From NCBI RefSeq assembly GCF_000426245.1, contig NZ_AUEZ01000032.1, forward strand, positions 30,269-94,268: 64,000 nucleotides of DNA, in the 5' to 3' direction. The translations under genes were made by a program, and so were the position numbers. The notes below the pieces were generated by a model that worked only from the letters and a program-made list of their open reading frames with translations, was not told the origin of the DNA and did no database searches. Shown in pieces: positions 24,401 through 32,591 of the stretch. The stretch is from Bradyrhizobium sp. Ai1a-2 (lineage in GTDB: Bacteria; Pseudomonadota; Alphaproteobacteria; Rhizobiales; Xanthobacteraceae). The stretch's first letter is position 1. Every line of letters starts with the position of its first letter.

Positions 24401-24922
24401 CAAGGTATCCAGAGCCTCAACCGCGAGGCGCGCGAGCGGCTTCTCACCTCCTTCGAGACTGTCAACAACCACTTCAAGCGCTTGTTCGTCGAGCTGTTCG
24501 GCGGCGGCGAGGCCGCGCTGCATTTGATCGAGAACGACGATCCGCTCGAGGCCGGCCTCGAGATCATCGCGAAACCGCCGGGCAAGAAACCGCAATCGCT
24601 GTCGCTGCTCTCGGGCGGCGAGCAGGCGCTGACCGCGCTGGCGCTGATCTTCGCGGTGTTCCTGACCAATCCCTCGCCGATCTGCGTGCTGGACGAGGTC
24701 GACGCGCCGCTGGACGATCACAACGTGGAGCGCTTCTGCAACCTGTTGCACGAGATGACGGCTTCGACCGAAACGCGCTTCATCACCATCACCCACAATC
24801 CGATCACCATGGCGCGGATGAACCGGCTGTTCGGCGTCACCATGGCCGAGCGCGGCGTCTCACAACTGGTCTCGGTCGACCTCGAAGGCGCAGTCGACAT
24901 CCTGGATCAGCACGTGGCGTAG
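21461..24922 (+). CDS. smc: chromosome segregation protein SMC
   Basis: The 1153-residue protein is a complete SMC. The Walker A motif GPNGCGKSN lies at 31-39, and a first long coiled coil rich in Glu/Arg/Ala runs to about 500. The hinge (about 510-610, near GYEKAIGAALGDDLDAP) is followed by the returning coil, the ABC signature LLSGGEQAL near 1050 and Walker B ICVLDEVDAPLDD near 1075. SMC dimers with ScpA/ScpB extrude loops and separate sister chromosomes. I start at MKLTRLRLHGFKSF because it is the family N-terminus. An 11-base direct repeat ATTGTCACGGC at 21349 and 21413 precedes it; its meaning is unknown. Confidence 0.97.
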   Translation: MKLTRLRLHGFKSFVEPTDFMIEPGLTGVVGPNGCGKSNLVEALRWAMGETSHKSLRAADMDAVIFAGSGNRPARNHAEVVMTIDNSDRTAPAAVNDSQLLEISRRIEREAGSVYRINGRDVRARDVQLLFADAATGARSPALVHQGKIGEIIQAKPEQRRRVLEDAAGVAGLHARRHEAELRLKAAETNLTRVEDVIGQLSGQMDGLKKQARQAIRYREVASKVRKSEAMLFHLRWIEAHADVNDAAQTHDLAVREAAERTREQAESARIQAIRAAELPALREAEARAAAGLQRLNNAREMLDREEQRAKERVSELDRRLAQFVADIAREQQQTADADVALQRLDTEDAELKEEIKSRVEQRSGVDERVAEAEAVLAETERRFTELTTELADLAAKRNQLEAGVRTHRDRLARLDQEIANVQAEDERLAQETGALGDIDLLAAAVETAQQTLAEAEATVQASETGHVVARQTLEASRSPLTEAEKRVQRLETEARTISKIVNGETKNLWPPIIDGITVAKGYEKAIGAALGDDLDAPVDPSAPMRWTNVPAGEDPALPEGVDCLANHVQAPSELARRLAQIGVVAKERGAELVSQLKTGQRLVSLEGDVWRWDGFVTAAHAPTGAARRLAERARLVDIEHELEQARAEVIAKRQALENAEAELRAASAAETAAREAGRAARRETDAARERHAAAEREINRHAARKSALTEAQNRLAADRAEAEAAHENADAALAELPPSVEAETQLAAVRAEIENQRRVAAQVRAEAQALAREAELADRRVQAILAERNEWQNRKASGASQIGTIEARITEVTAEREELANAPEVFAEKRSALISEIEYAENDRRAAADALAAAESAMAETDRAAKASLEALSSAREATARAEERMEGTRRRLADIEREIHDMLEVEPQAVAGLAEIEPGAELPPVGQIEEELEKMRRDRERLGAVNLRAEEELREVETQHTALTTERDDLVEAIKRLRQGIQSLNREARERLLTSFETVNNHFKRLFVELFGGGEAALHLIENDDPLEAGLEIIAKPPGKKPQSLSLLSGGEQALTALALIFAVFLTNPSPICVLDEVDAPLDDHNVERFCNLLHEMTASTETRFITITHNPITMARMNRLFGVTMAERGVSQLVSVDLEGAVDILDQHVA

Positions 24923-24942
24923 GCTTCGCTCTGCCCATTGAC

Positions 24943-25041
24943 GTCATCATCCGCGAAGGCGGATGATCCAGTAAGCGGCGCTGTTCGTGAAACTCGCATC
25001 CGCCTCGGCGTACTGGATGCCCCGCCTGCGCGGAGCATGAC
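24943..25041. repeat. dispersed palindromic repeat, GTCATCNTCCGCGAAGGCGGA family (copy 1)
   Basis: GTCATCATCCGCGAAGGCGG at the left and CCCCGCCTGCGCGGAGCATGAC at the right frame a GATCCAGTA...TACTGGAT pair. A second copy lies at 63475-63575. It occupies nearly the whole smc to Rsm22 gap. Confidence 0.83.
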
Positions 25042-25050
25042 AGAGAATAG

Positions 25051-26019
25051 ATGATCTCGCCCGACCTTCCCGTCGAACTCAAAGCGGCACTCGACGCGAA
25101 GCTGCAGGGGTTCTCGCGCAACGAGGCGGCAAGCCGCGCCGCCGCGATCTCGCGGACCTATCGCGACGGCGGCGGCTCGGGCACGATCAAATCAGAAACC
25201 GATGCGCTTGCCTATGTGCTGGCGCGGATGCCCGCGACCTACGCCGCCATCGTCGCAAGCCTCAATGCGTTCGTCGAGATCAGGCCGGATTTCGCGCCGT
25301 CGTCGCTGCTCGATATCGGCGCCGGACCGGGCACCGCGAGTTGGGCGGCGGCGCAAACCTTCCCGTCGCTGCAACGGTTCGTCCTGCTTGACGCCAACGC
25401 CACGTTGCGCGCGCTGGCGCTTGAGCTCGCCGGCACGCGGCTGCGCGACGCGCGCTATGAGCTTGGGCCGGCGCGGAAGCTGCTCGCCGATGCCGAGCCG
25501 GCGGACCTCGTCGTCGCGAGCTACATGGTCGGCGAGATCGACGAGGCCGAGCGAACCGCGCTCGCCGGGCTGATGTGGGAGAAGACGGGCGAGGTGCTTG
25601 TGATCGTCGAACCCGGCACGCCCGCGGGCTATGCGCGAATCATCGCGCTGCGGGCGCAACTGATCGCGGCCGGCGCACATGTTGTGGCGCCCTGCCCGCA
25701 TGACGAAGAATGTCCACTTGAGGCGCCGGACTGGTGCCATTTCAGCCAGCGGCTCTCACGCTCGCGCGCGCACATGCAGGTGAAGGGTGCGGAAGTGCCG
25801 TTCGAGGACGAACGGTTTGCCTATGTCGCGCTGACGCGAACTCCGGCGCCGAACCGCCCCTCCCGTGTGCTGGCCCAGCCGGTGGTCGGCAAGGCGGACG
25901 TGACCGCAAAGCTCTGTACCCCGGAAGGCCTTTCGATCGCAAAGATCCCCCGTCGCGCCAAGGCCGACTACGCCCGCGCCCGGCGTTGGCGATGGGGCGA
26001 TGCTGTGACAGGCGCTTGA
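25051..26019 (+). CDS. Rsm22/METTL17-type ribosome-associated methyltransferase-like protein
   Basis: The 322-residue protein has a class I methyltransferase motif LLDIGAGPGTASWAA at about 88-102 and a C-terminal cysteine set CPHDEECPLEAPDWCHFSQR. That set matches the Rsm22 family of mitochondrial small-subunit assembly factors, in which these cysteines are proposed to hold an iron-sulfur cluster. The bacterial role is presumed to be ribosome related but is not established. The ATG at 25051 directly follows a dispersed repeat. A plain SAM methyltransferase is the fallback reading. Confidence 0.87.
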   Translation: MISPDLPVELKAALDAKLQGFSRNEAASRAAAISRTYRDGGGSGTIKSETDALAYVLARMPATYAAIVASLNAFVEIRPDFAPSSLLDIGAGPGTASWAAAQTFPSLQRFVLLDANATLRALALELAGTRLRDARYELGPARKLLADAEPADLVVASYMVGEIDEAERTALAGLMWEKTGEVLVIVEPGTPAGYARIIALRAQLIAAGAHVVAPCPHDEECPLEAPDWCHFSQRLSRSRAHMQVKGAEVPFEDERFAYVALTRTPAPNRPSRVLAQPVVGKADVTAKLCTPEGLSIAKIPRRAKADYARARRWRWGDAVTGA

Positions 26020-26126
26020 ACTAATTCCCTGCCCGGTCCGACCAACGCATGCCTGCCGCCGGGCAGGCTGACGCGCGCCGCCATTTTCGTCTAGGCTCGA
26101 CGCGCAATCCCATCAGGAGTTTTTCC

Positions 26127-26687
26127 ATGTCGACCGGCTGGATCCTTCTCGGCGTCATCGTCGTCCTCGTGCTGTTTGCGTTTTCCGCCTACAACCGGTT
26201 GGTGGCGCTGAGCCAGCGCGTCAACCAAGCCTTTGCCGACATCGACGTCCAGCTCAAGCAGCGCCACGACCTGGTGCCGAACCTGGTCGAGACCGTGAAG
26301 GGCTATGCGGCGCACGAGCGCGGCACGCTGGACGACGTGATCAAGGCGCGCAACTCCGCGATATCGGCGCAGGGACCGGCGCAGGTCTCCGCCGCCGAGA
26401 ACCAGCTCAGCGGCGCACTCGGCCGGCTGATCGCGCTGTCGGAAGCCTATCCGGACCTGAAGGCCAACGCCAATTTCCAGCAGCTTGCCAGCGAGCTTTC
26501 CGACCTCGAGAACAAGATCGCGGCCAGCCGCCGCTTCTTCAACAACGCGGTCCAGGAATACAACACCGGCATCCAGCAGATGCCGGCCGCTCTGTTTGCC
26601 GGCATGTTCGGCTTCACGCGGAAGGACTTCTTCGACCTCGGCGCCAGCCGCACCGAAGTCGAGACCGCGCCTAGCGTGAAGTTCTAA
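26127..26687 (+). CDS. LemA family protein
   Basis: This 186-residue protein has one N-terminal membrane helix (WILLGVIVVLVLFAFSAYNRL). The LemA helical bundle follows, with the signature VNQAFADIDVQLKQRHDLVPNLVETVKGYAAHE and later ENKIAASRRFFNNAVQEYNT. The topology places a short N-terminus outside and the bundle in the cytoplasm, or the reverse; this is unresolved for the family. CAGGAG before the ATG at 26127 sets the start. It is 33 bases upstream of an M48 protease gene, a pairing often seen with LemA, which suggests that it works with the protease. Confidence 0.95.
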   Translation: MSTGWILLGVIVVLVLFAFSAYNRLVALSQRVNQAFADIDVQLKQRHDLVPNLVETVKGYAAHERGTLDDVIKARNSAISAQGPAQVSAAENQLSGALGRLIALSEAYPDLKANANFQQLASELSDLENKIAASRRFFNNAVQEYNTGIQQMPAALFAGMFGFTRKDFFDLGASRTEVETAPSVKF

Positions 26688-26720
26688 AGGCCTCACGCCT
26701 CCGGCGAGCAGCAGCGCATC

Positions 26721-27908
26721 ATGGCCGCCTACGGACTCTACACCCATATCGCATCGAACAAGCTCCGTTCGACGCTCCTGCTCGCCGGGCTGTTCGTCCT
26801 GATCTACGTGCTGGTCTATGCCGGCGCGCTGGTCGCGGAAGTCATAATCGATAGCGGCCGCTCGGCCGACGATTACCTGATGCGGGCGCTGCGCGACCTG
26901 ATCTCGGCTTTCCCCTATGCCACGGTCGGCGCGGCGCTCTGGATCGTGATCGCCTATTTCTTCCACCAGAACATGATCGACGCCGTCACCGGCGGCGAGA
27001 GCGTGACGCGGCAGCAACAGCCGCGGCTCTATAATCTCCTGGAGAATCTCTGCATCTCGCGCGGCATCCCGATGCCGAAGCTGAAGATCATGGACAGCCC
27101 CGCACTGAACGCCTTTGCGAGCGGGCTGAACCAGCGCCAATATGCCGTCACGGTCACCACGGGCCTGTTGCGGGCGCTGAACGACCAGGAAATCGAGGCC
27201 GTGCTCGGCCACGAACTCACCCATATCCGCAACGGCGACGTGCAGCTGATGGTGATCGCGGTCATCATCGCCGGCGCGGTCGGCTTCTTCGGCGAACTCT
27301 TCTTCCGGATGTTCACCAACCTGTCGTGGAACTCCACCGGCGACTGGTCGTCCTCCCCTTCGTCGTCATCGTCCTCCTCCTCGTCTTCGTCCGATCGCAA
27401 GGGCTCGGGCGGCGGCGCAATCATCGTGATCATCATCGCCATCGTCCTGATCGTGCTGGCCTGGCTGTTATCGCAGGTCGTGAAGCTGGCGCTGTCGCGG
27501 TCGCGCGAGTACCTGGCCGATGCCGGATCGGTCGAATTGACCAAGAATCCCGATGCCATGATCTCGGCCCTGCGCAAGATCGAAAATCGCGGCGAACTGC
27601 CGGGCGCGACGTCGGCGGTGATGGAACTGTGCGTCGACAACCCGCGCCAGGGCTTCGCCGACCTGTTTGCGACCCATCCGTCAGTACAATCCAGGGTGGA
27701 TGCATTGGTGAAGTTCGCCGGCGGCCACGATCCCGGGCCGATCGCCCTGCCGGAGGATCCCGCAGCCAGGGCCGGAGAAGGCACACAGGAACCGTCGGCG
27801 CAAGGCGGACCTCCGCCTGGTCTTTCACGCGGTCCTTGGAGCGACCCAGCCGAGCCGGGCCCGTCGCAGCAACCGCCGGCTCAGGGTCCCTGGGGCCCAC
27901 ATTTTTGA
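26721..27908 (+). CDS. M48-family (HtpX-like) membrane zinc metalloprotease
   Basis: The 395-residue protein has two N-terminal membrane helices (about 17-40 and 65-82). The zinc motif HELTH lies at 164-168 within QEIEAVLGHELTHIRNGD, followed by two more helices (about 175-195 and 230-250), and SREYLADAGSVELT provides the third ligand glutamate. HtpX-type enzymes degrade damaged membrane proteins from the cytoplasmic side. A run of about a dozen serines (around 213-226) between helices and a Pro/Gly/Gln-rich 45-residue C-terminal tail are unusual additions. It is probably co-transcribed with lemA. Confidence 0.94.
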   Translation: MAAYGLYTHIASNKLRSTLLLAGLFVLIYVLVYAGALVAEVIIDSGRSADDYLMRALRDLISAFPYATVGAALWIVIAYFFHQNMIDAVTGGESVTRQQQPRLYNLLENLCISRGIPMPKLKIMDSPALNAFASGLNQRQYAVTVTTGLLRALNDQEIEAVLGHELTHIRNGDVQLMVIAVIIAGAVGFFGELFFRMFTNLSWNSTGDWSSSPSSSSSSSSSSSDRKGSGGGAIIVIIIAIVLIVLAWLLSQVVKLALSRSREYLADAGSVELTKNPDAMISALRKIENRGELPGATSAVMELCVDNPRQGFADLFATHPSVQSRVDALVKFAGGHDPGPIALPEDPAARAGEGTQEPSAQGGPPPGLSRGPWSDPAEPGPSQQPPAQGPWGPHF

Positions 27909-28076
27909 TTGTGGCCCTCACGCCTTCAACTCATTAAGAAAATCCCTACCAAACGCGTCGCTTGGCGTACAAGGAATTGAATTCTCCCTTGTTTCTGCCA
28001 TGTTCGCGCCCAAAGCAGGAATGGGGACTTTCCGATCGCGCCCTCGCGGTCGGGGGCGCGGTCGTAAGGGATTTCC

Positions 28077-28826
28077 ATGGCAAAGCCAGTCGTGATTGTG
28101 GTGGGCGCGGACAAGGGCGGGGTCGGCAAGACGACCGTGTCTCGGACGCTTCTGGATTATTTCAACGCGAACAACGTCGGGACTCGGGCCTTCGACACCG
28201 AATCCCCGCGGGGAACGCTGAAGCGCTTCCATCCTGAGATCACCGAGATCGTCGATATGACGACGACCGCGGACCAGATGAAGATCTTCGATACCCTGAA
28301 TTCCGGCCCGATGGTCACCGTGATCGACGTCCGCGCCGGTCTCTTGTCACCGGCGCTCGCCGCGCTGCGCGACATCGGCTTCCTGGATGCGGCCCGGTCC
28401 GGCCAAATTACCTTCGCGGTGTTCCATATCCTCGGCCCCTCGATCGCCTCGCTGGACGAGATCGCCGAAACCGCCAATTTCATGAGCGGCGCGAAATACT
28501 TCCTGGTGAAGAACTTCATCAACGACACCCAGTTCTTCCAATGGGACCAGTCGACCTACAATTCCTATTTCCACCGCATCAAGGATGCCACCGACCTGAC
28601 CATCCCGAAGCTGAACGAGATGGCCTATGAGCAGGTTGAGGTCGCTTCCGTTCCGTTCCTGAAATTCGTCGCCAACAAGGGCCCGCATGACGAGGCGGCG
28701 AACTATTCTTTCGTGCTCCGCGGCTATGTCCGGCACTGGCTCGCCAATGTCTGGAGCGAGTTCGACCGCATCAAGCTGACCGACCTGGTCGGCGCCAAAT
28801 CGGTGACGCGCGGCAGCGAAAAATAG
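28077..28826 (+). CDS. ParA/MinD-superfamily P-loop ATPase (first of pair)
   Basis: This 249-residue protein carries the deviant Walker A KGGVGKT at 13-19 (VGADKGGVGKTTVSRTLLDYF) and a VTVIDVRAG Walker-B-like strand. It has a C-terminal amphipathic region, but no ParB gene or parS-like site is adjacent. The fold places it among SIMIBI ATPases such as ParA, MinD and plasmid partition proteins. The second signature lysine is present (K13). AAGGGA before the ATG at 28077 supports the start. The next gene, 60 bases downstream, encodes a diverged relative, so the two probably act together. The cargo is unknown. Confidence 0.85.
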   Translation: MAKPVVIVVGADKGGVGKTTVSRTLLDYFNANNVGTRAFDTESPRGTLKRFHPEITEIVDMTTTADQMKIFDTLNSGPMVTVIDVRAGLLSPALAALRDIGFLDAARSGQITFAVFHILGPSIASLDEIAETANFMSGAKYFLVKNFINDTQFFQWDQSTYNSYFHRIKDATDLTIPKLNEMAYEQVEVASVPFLKFVANKGPHDEAANYSFVLRGYVRHWLANVWSEFDRIKLTDLVGAKSVTRGSEK

Positions 28827-28886
28827 TCGCGCCCCCTGGGCATGCGGGGCTGGATTAGGCACGAAAATCGCCTGATATAGCAGGCG

Positions 28887-29555
28887 ATGTCAGCCACGCC
28901 CATCTACATCGTCTGCTCGTCTCGCCCCCAGGTCGGCAAGACCCTGGTCGCGCGGCTGCTGAGCGAATTTCTGCTGCTGAAGAACGGCGACGTGCTTTCC
29001 TTTGACATCAATCTGAAGGAACCGTCGCTGCTCGACTATCTGCCCAAGACGACCGAGACGGCAGATGTCATCGACACCTATGGCAAGATGCAGCTGATGG
29101 ATCGGCTGATCATCAATGACGGGGTCGCGAAGGTGATCGACCTCGGCTTTCATGCTTTCGACGAATTCTTCAAGATGATCGACGAAATCGGCTTCATGAA
29201 GGAAGCGCTGCGCCGCCACGTCGCGCCGGTCATCCTGTTCGTCGCCGATACCGATCGGGCCACCGCACGCAGCTACGAGATGCTGCGCCGGCAAATTCCG
29301 CCGCGGGCACTGATCACCATCGACAACGAGTTCGTGGTGCGCGGCGAGCTGCCCGCGGTCATGAGCCAGGGCCAGGTGCTCCGCCTCAGCGCATTGCCGG
29401 TGTTCCTGAAGACCTATATCGACCGGCTGAACTTCTCCTTCACCGGCTATCTCAGGCACGAGAAGGACTCTTCCACCGAGTTGCATCAGTGGATCCGACG
29501 CAATTACACGATCTTCCGCGATCTCGAATTGAGCGTGATGCTGCAGCGGTCGTAG
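28887..29555 (+). CDS. ParA-like P-loop protein with altered Walker A (second of pair)
   Basis: The 222-residue product opens MSATPIYIVCSSRPQVGKTL: the GKT of a P-loop is kept, but the KGGV of the ParA signature is replaced by RPQV, so the signature lysine is lost. A LSFDINLKEPSLLDYL segment and AKVIDLGFHAFDEF follow where ParA proteins have the A' and B motifs. ATP binding is plausible and hydrolysis doubtful. It follows the gene above on the same strand. No named family comes to mind. A catalytically weakened partner in a heteromeric ATPase is one reading (inference). Confidence 0.78.
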   Translation: MSATPIYIVCSSRPQVGKTLVARLLSEFLLLKNGDVLSFDINLKEPSLLDYLPKTTETADVIDTYGKMQLMDRLIINDGVAKVIDLGFHAFDEFFKMIDEIGFMKEALRRHVAPVILFVADTDRATARSYEMLRRQIPPRALITIDNEFVVRGELPAVMSQGQVLRLSALPVFLKTYIDRLNFSFTGYLRHEKDSSTELHQWIRRNYTIFRDLELSVMLQRS

Positions 29556-29563
29556 GTGTGCTC

Positions 29564-29694
29564 CCTCGCCCCGCTCTTGCGGGGAGAGGGTTGGGGTGAG
29601 GGGCTGCTTCCACGAATTCGATGGACGAGAGTATGCGGCGCGTCCCCTCACCCGGCGCTGCGCGCCGACCTCTCCCCGCAAGAGCGGGGTGAGG
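29564..29694. repeat. dispersed palindromic repeat related to that at 5355-5477
   Basis: CGCCCCGCTCTTGCGGGGAG and CTCCCCGCAAGAGCGGGGTG are inverted arms. The inner CTCACCCGGCGCTGCGCGCCGACCT block closely matches the corresponding part of the 5355 element. It separates the second ParA-like gene from the end of apt. Confidence 0.8.
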
Positions 29695-29700
29695 TGACTT

Positions 29701-30240
29701 CTAATGCCCCTCGAAGGCCATCAGCGTGCGGACGGGGACGTCCATCGCACGCAGCTTGGCGGCGCCGCCGAGGTCGGGCAGGTCGACAATGAAGCAGGCG
29801 GCGACGACGTTGGCACCGATCTGGCGCAAGAGCTTGACCGCACCCTCGGCGGTGCCGCCGGTGGCGATGAGATCATCGACCAGGATCACGCGCTCGCCGG
29901 GATGCACGGCGTCGGCGTGCATCTCCATCTCGTCGAGGCCGTATTCCAGCGAATAGGCGATCCTCACCGTGGTGTGCGGCAGCTTGCCCTTCTTGCGGAT
30001 CGGCACGAAACCGGCGGAGACCTGGTGCGCCACCGCACCGCCGAGGATGAAGCCGCGCGCCTCGATGCCGGCGACCTTGTCGATCTTCGAGCCGGCCCAG
30101 GGATGCACCAATTCATCCACCGCGCGGCGGAAGGCGCGGGCGTCCGCGAGCAGCGTGGTGATGTCGCGGAACAGGACGCCGGGCTTCGGATAGTCCGGAA
30201 TGGTGCGAATGGCGGCCTTCAGGTCGAGGTCAAACGTCAT
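29701..30240 (-). CDS. apt: adenine phosphoribosyltransferase
   Basis: Apt salvages adenine to AMP with PRPP. The 179-residue protein has the PRPP-binding motif RVILVDDLIATGGTAEGA, the KPGVLFRDITTLL N-terminal loop and the VAGIEARGFILGGAVA substrate region. The length is normal. It sits just 19 bases after trpE(G) on the same strand, so the two may share a transcript; both reactions handle PRPP-linked metabolism, although a functional link is not required. Confidence 0.96.
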   Translation of the reverse strand: MTFDLDLKAAIRTIPDYPKPGVLFRDITTLLADARAFRRAVDELVHPWAGSKIDKVAGIEARGFILGGAVAHQVSAGFVPIRKKGKLPHTTVRIAYSLEYGLDEMEMHADAVHPGERVILVDDLIATGGTAEGAVKLLRQIGANVVAACFIVDLPDLGGAAKLRAMDVPVRTLMAFEGH

Positions 30241-30259
30241 TGCGGTCTCGCTTTCGTCC

Positions 30260-32422
30260 TTACGCCCTGGTGTCTAGCCGGAACGCATTTTCCACGATGC
30301 GCAGGCCGACTTCGCCGCCGAGCGACATCAGCGATTCCGGGTGGAACTGCACGCCGCCGACCGGCAAGGTCTTGTGCTCGATCGCCATCGCGACGCCATC
30401 CTCCGTGGTCGCCGTCACCGACAATACATCAGGCACGCTCTGGCGCTCGACATAAAGCGAATGGTAGCGGCCGATCACGATCTCGTTCGGCAAATTTTGC
30501 ATTAACCGCCCGCCACGCACCTGGATGCGCGAGGGGCGGCCATGGGCGGGCTGGCCGAGCTGGCCGAGCTGCCCGCCGAAATATTCGCCAATCGCCTGCA
30601 CGCCCAGACACACGCCGAAGATCGGCAGCTTCTTCTCGATCGCGGTGCCGATGGTCTTCGAGATCCCGAAATCCTCCGGCCGCCCCGGCCCGGGCGAGAG
30701 CACCAGCAGGTCCCAGCCCTTCCGCTTCAGCATCTCCTGGGCATGGATATGCCGGACCACGGTGACGGCGGCGCCGACCTGGCGGAAATAATCCGCCAGC
30801 ATGTGCACGAAGCTGTCGTCGTGGTCGATCAGGAGCACCTTCTTGCCGGAGCCGGTGGCATCGGGGGCAATGGATGAGAGCCGCTTCGGCGGATCGCCGC
30901 GCAAAGCCTGGAACAGGGCTGCGGCCTTCACCTGGCATTCGCGGTCTTCGGCGGCCGGATCCGAGTCGAAGAGACAGGTGGCGCCGACGCGGACCTCCGC
31001 GAGCCCGTCCTTCATGCGGATGGTGCGAATGGTGAGTCCCGTATTGATGCTGCCGTCGAAATTCACGCAGCCGATGGCGCCGGCATACCAGCGCCGCGGC
31101 GAGCGCTCGTGGTCTTCGACGAACTGCATCGCCCACAATTTCGGCGCGCCCGTCACCGTCACCGCCCAGGCATGGGTGAGAAAGGCATCGAGCGCGTCGA
31201 AGCCGGGCCGCAGCATGCCCTCGACGTGATCGACGGTATGGAACAGTTTCGAGTAGGTCTCGATCTGCCGGCGCGCCAGCACCTTGATGGTGCCGGGTAC
31301 GCAGATGCGCGCCTTGTCGTTGCGATCGACGTCGGTGCACATGTTGAGTTCGAACTCGTCCTTCTCCGAGTTCAGGAGCTGGCGGATCTGCTCGGCATCG
31401 CCGATCGCATCGCTGCCGCGGGCGATCGTGCCTGAGATCGGACAGGTCTCGACGCGCCGGCCGTCAGAGCGGACGAACATTTCTGGCGAAGCCGACACCA
31501 GGAATTCGCCTTCGCCCAGATTCATCAGCGCGCCATAGGGCGACGGGTTGATGCGGCACAACCGCTGAAACACTTCGGCCGGAGAACGCTCGCAGGACTC
31601 GGCGAAGAGCTGGCCGGGCACAGCCTCGAACAGGTCGCCGCGGGCAAAGGCGGCACGCGCGACCTCCACGGTCGCCTGGTATTCGCCAGGCGCGTGATCT
31701 GCAAATCCCTGCCGATCCGTCTTGACGTAGCGGCTCTCGACGGTCTCGCGCGGCAGGCTTTCGGTCGACTTGCCGTTCCAGGCGAAATCGTAAGCCAGCA
31801 CCACGCCGCGGCCAGTGGCGCGGTCATAGGCGAGCAGCCGGTCGGGCACGTACAGCACGATGTCGCGCTGGTCGGCCTCGCGCGGCCGCTTCTGCACGAG
31901 GTCCTCGATCTGGAACACGAGATCATAGGCGAAGGCGCCGAACAGGCCGAGCAGCGGATCGGCATTGGACGAGAAGGCCGCTACGAGATCGCGCACCAGC
32001 GACATCACGCTGGCGCGCCGGGTGCGCTGGTCTTCTTCGACCGGCGCTTCGCCGCGGATGATGTGGCCCGCAAGGCGTGCCGCGCTCTTTTCGGTGATGA
32101 CGACGCAGGGCTCACGCAGGACGTCAGCGAGGAAGGCGATCAGCACTTCGCCACGCTTGTTCAGCGCGACCAGCGAGAAGTTCGCGCCTGATGTCTCCAG
32201 CACGAGCGGCGGATCGGAGAAGCCGAGATCGAAGCTCTCGTAGCGCCCAGGCACGGTGGTGCCCGACGACAGCACGACGCCGCGGCGGCGGTCGAGCAGA
32301 TCGATCAGGTCGTCGAGCCGGCCGGCATTGCCCGTAAACTGTTCGACCACGCGGGTGACCGCGAGCCCGCCACTGGTGCGGTACTCGCTTTTCGCCGGCA
32401 GGGAGAAGACTGTCCTGTTCAT
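30260..32422 (-). CDS. trpE(G): anthranilate synthase, fused TrpE-TrpG
   Basis: This single 720-residue chain joins the chorismate-using TrpE part (about 1-510, with YGALMNLGEGEFLVSASPEMF, PISGTIARGSDAIGD and AVTVTGAPKLWAM) to a class I glutamine amidotransferase TrpG part (about 525-715). The nucleophile is in PIFGVCLGVQAIG near 605 and the His-Glu pair in VQFHPES near 690. It makes anthranilate, the first committed step to tryptophan. Such fusions are typical of rhizobia and Azospirillum. A 16-residue leader peptide with tandem Trp codons lies 111 bases upstream, so control by ribosome-mediated attenuation is expected. Confidence 0.96.
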   Translation of the reverse strand: MNRTVFSLPAKSEYRTSGGLAVTRVVEQFTGNAGRLDDLIDLLDRRRGVVLSSGTTVPGRYESFDLGFSDPPLVLETSGANFSLVALNKRGEVLIAFLADVLREPCVVITEKSAARLAGHIIRGEAPVEEDQRTRRASVMSLVRDLVAAFSSNADPLLGLFGAFAYDLVFQIEDLVQKRPREADQRDIVLYVPDRLLAYDRATGRGVVLAYDFAWNGKSTESLPRETVESRYVKTDRQGFADHAPGEYQATVEVARAAFARGDLFEAVPGQLFAESCERSPAEVFQRLCRINPSPYGALMNLGEGEFLVSASPEMFVRSDGRRVETCPISGTIARGSDAIGDAEQIRQLLNSEKDEFELNMCTDVDRNDKARICVPGTIKVLARRQIETYSKLFHTVDHVEGMLRPGFDALDAFLTHAWAVTVTGAPKLWAMQFVEDHERSPRRWYAGAIGCVNFDGSINTGLTIRTIRMKDGLAEVRVGATCLFDSDPAAEDRECQVKAAALFQALRGDPPKRLSSIAPDATGSGKKVLLIDHDDSFVHMLADYFRQVGAAVTVVRHIHAQEMLKRKGWDLLVLSPGPGRPEDFGISKTIGTAIEKKLPIFGVCLGVQAIGEYFGGQLGQLGQPAHGRPSRIQVRGGRLMQNLPNEIVIGRYHSLYVERQSVPDVLSVTATTEDGVAMAIEHKTLPVGGVQFHPESLMSLGGEVGLRIVENAFRLDTRA

Positions 32423-32468
32423 GTGTTCCTCTTACGAGACTTAACGAGGGAGCGCCACACAGGACAAC

Positions 32469-32502
32469 CGAAGGGACCGTCGCACTGCGATGGCGACCTT
32501 CG
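32469..32502 (-). terminator. hairpin in trpE leader, possible attenuator element
   Basis: On the minus strand CGAAGGTCGC and GCGACGGTCCCTTCG pair around a 9-base loop with a small bulge, between trpL and trpE(G). No clear T-run follows. An alternative long-range pair GCACCG/CGGTGC links the trpL coding region to the bases just after its stop. The exact terminator and antiterminator pairing is not resolved. Confidence 0.4.
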
Positions 32503-32533
32503 ACAACATTTTGAATGAAATCGCACCGGCCGC

Positions 32534-32584
32534 CTATGAGAAGGTGGGCCACCAAAGACTGGATGGTCGGACAACGGTGCTCAT
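32534..32584 (-). CDS. trpL: trp operon leader peptide
   Basis: An ATG at 32584 opens a 16-codon frame MSTVVRPSSLWWPTFS with two adjacent tryptophan codons, ending TAG at 32534, 111 bases before trpE(G). This is the hallmark of transcription attenuation: ribosome stalling at the Trp codons reports charged tRNA-Trp. A well-spaced promoter (32592-32620) puts the predicted transcript start at or within a base or two of the ATG, so the mRNA should be leaderless. In Sinorhizobium meliloti trpL is likewise leaderless, and both its released attenuator RNA and its peptide act in trans; whether that holds here is inference. Confidence 0.88.
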   Translation of the reverse strand: MSTVVRPSSLWWPTFS

Positions 32585-32591
32585 AGCTCGC

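Noticed and set aside
28077..29555. Possible chromosome partition locus (parAB)
   Set aside because: No ParB-like gene or parS palindrome is present, and the second protein is a diverged P-loop ATPase.
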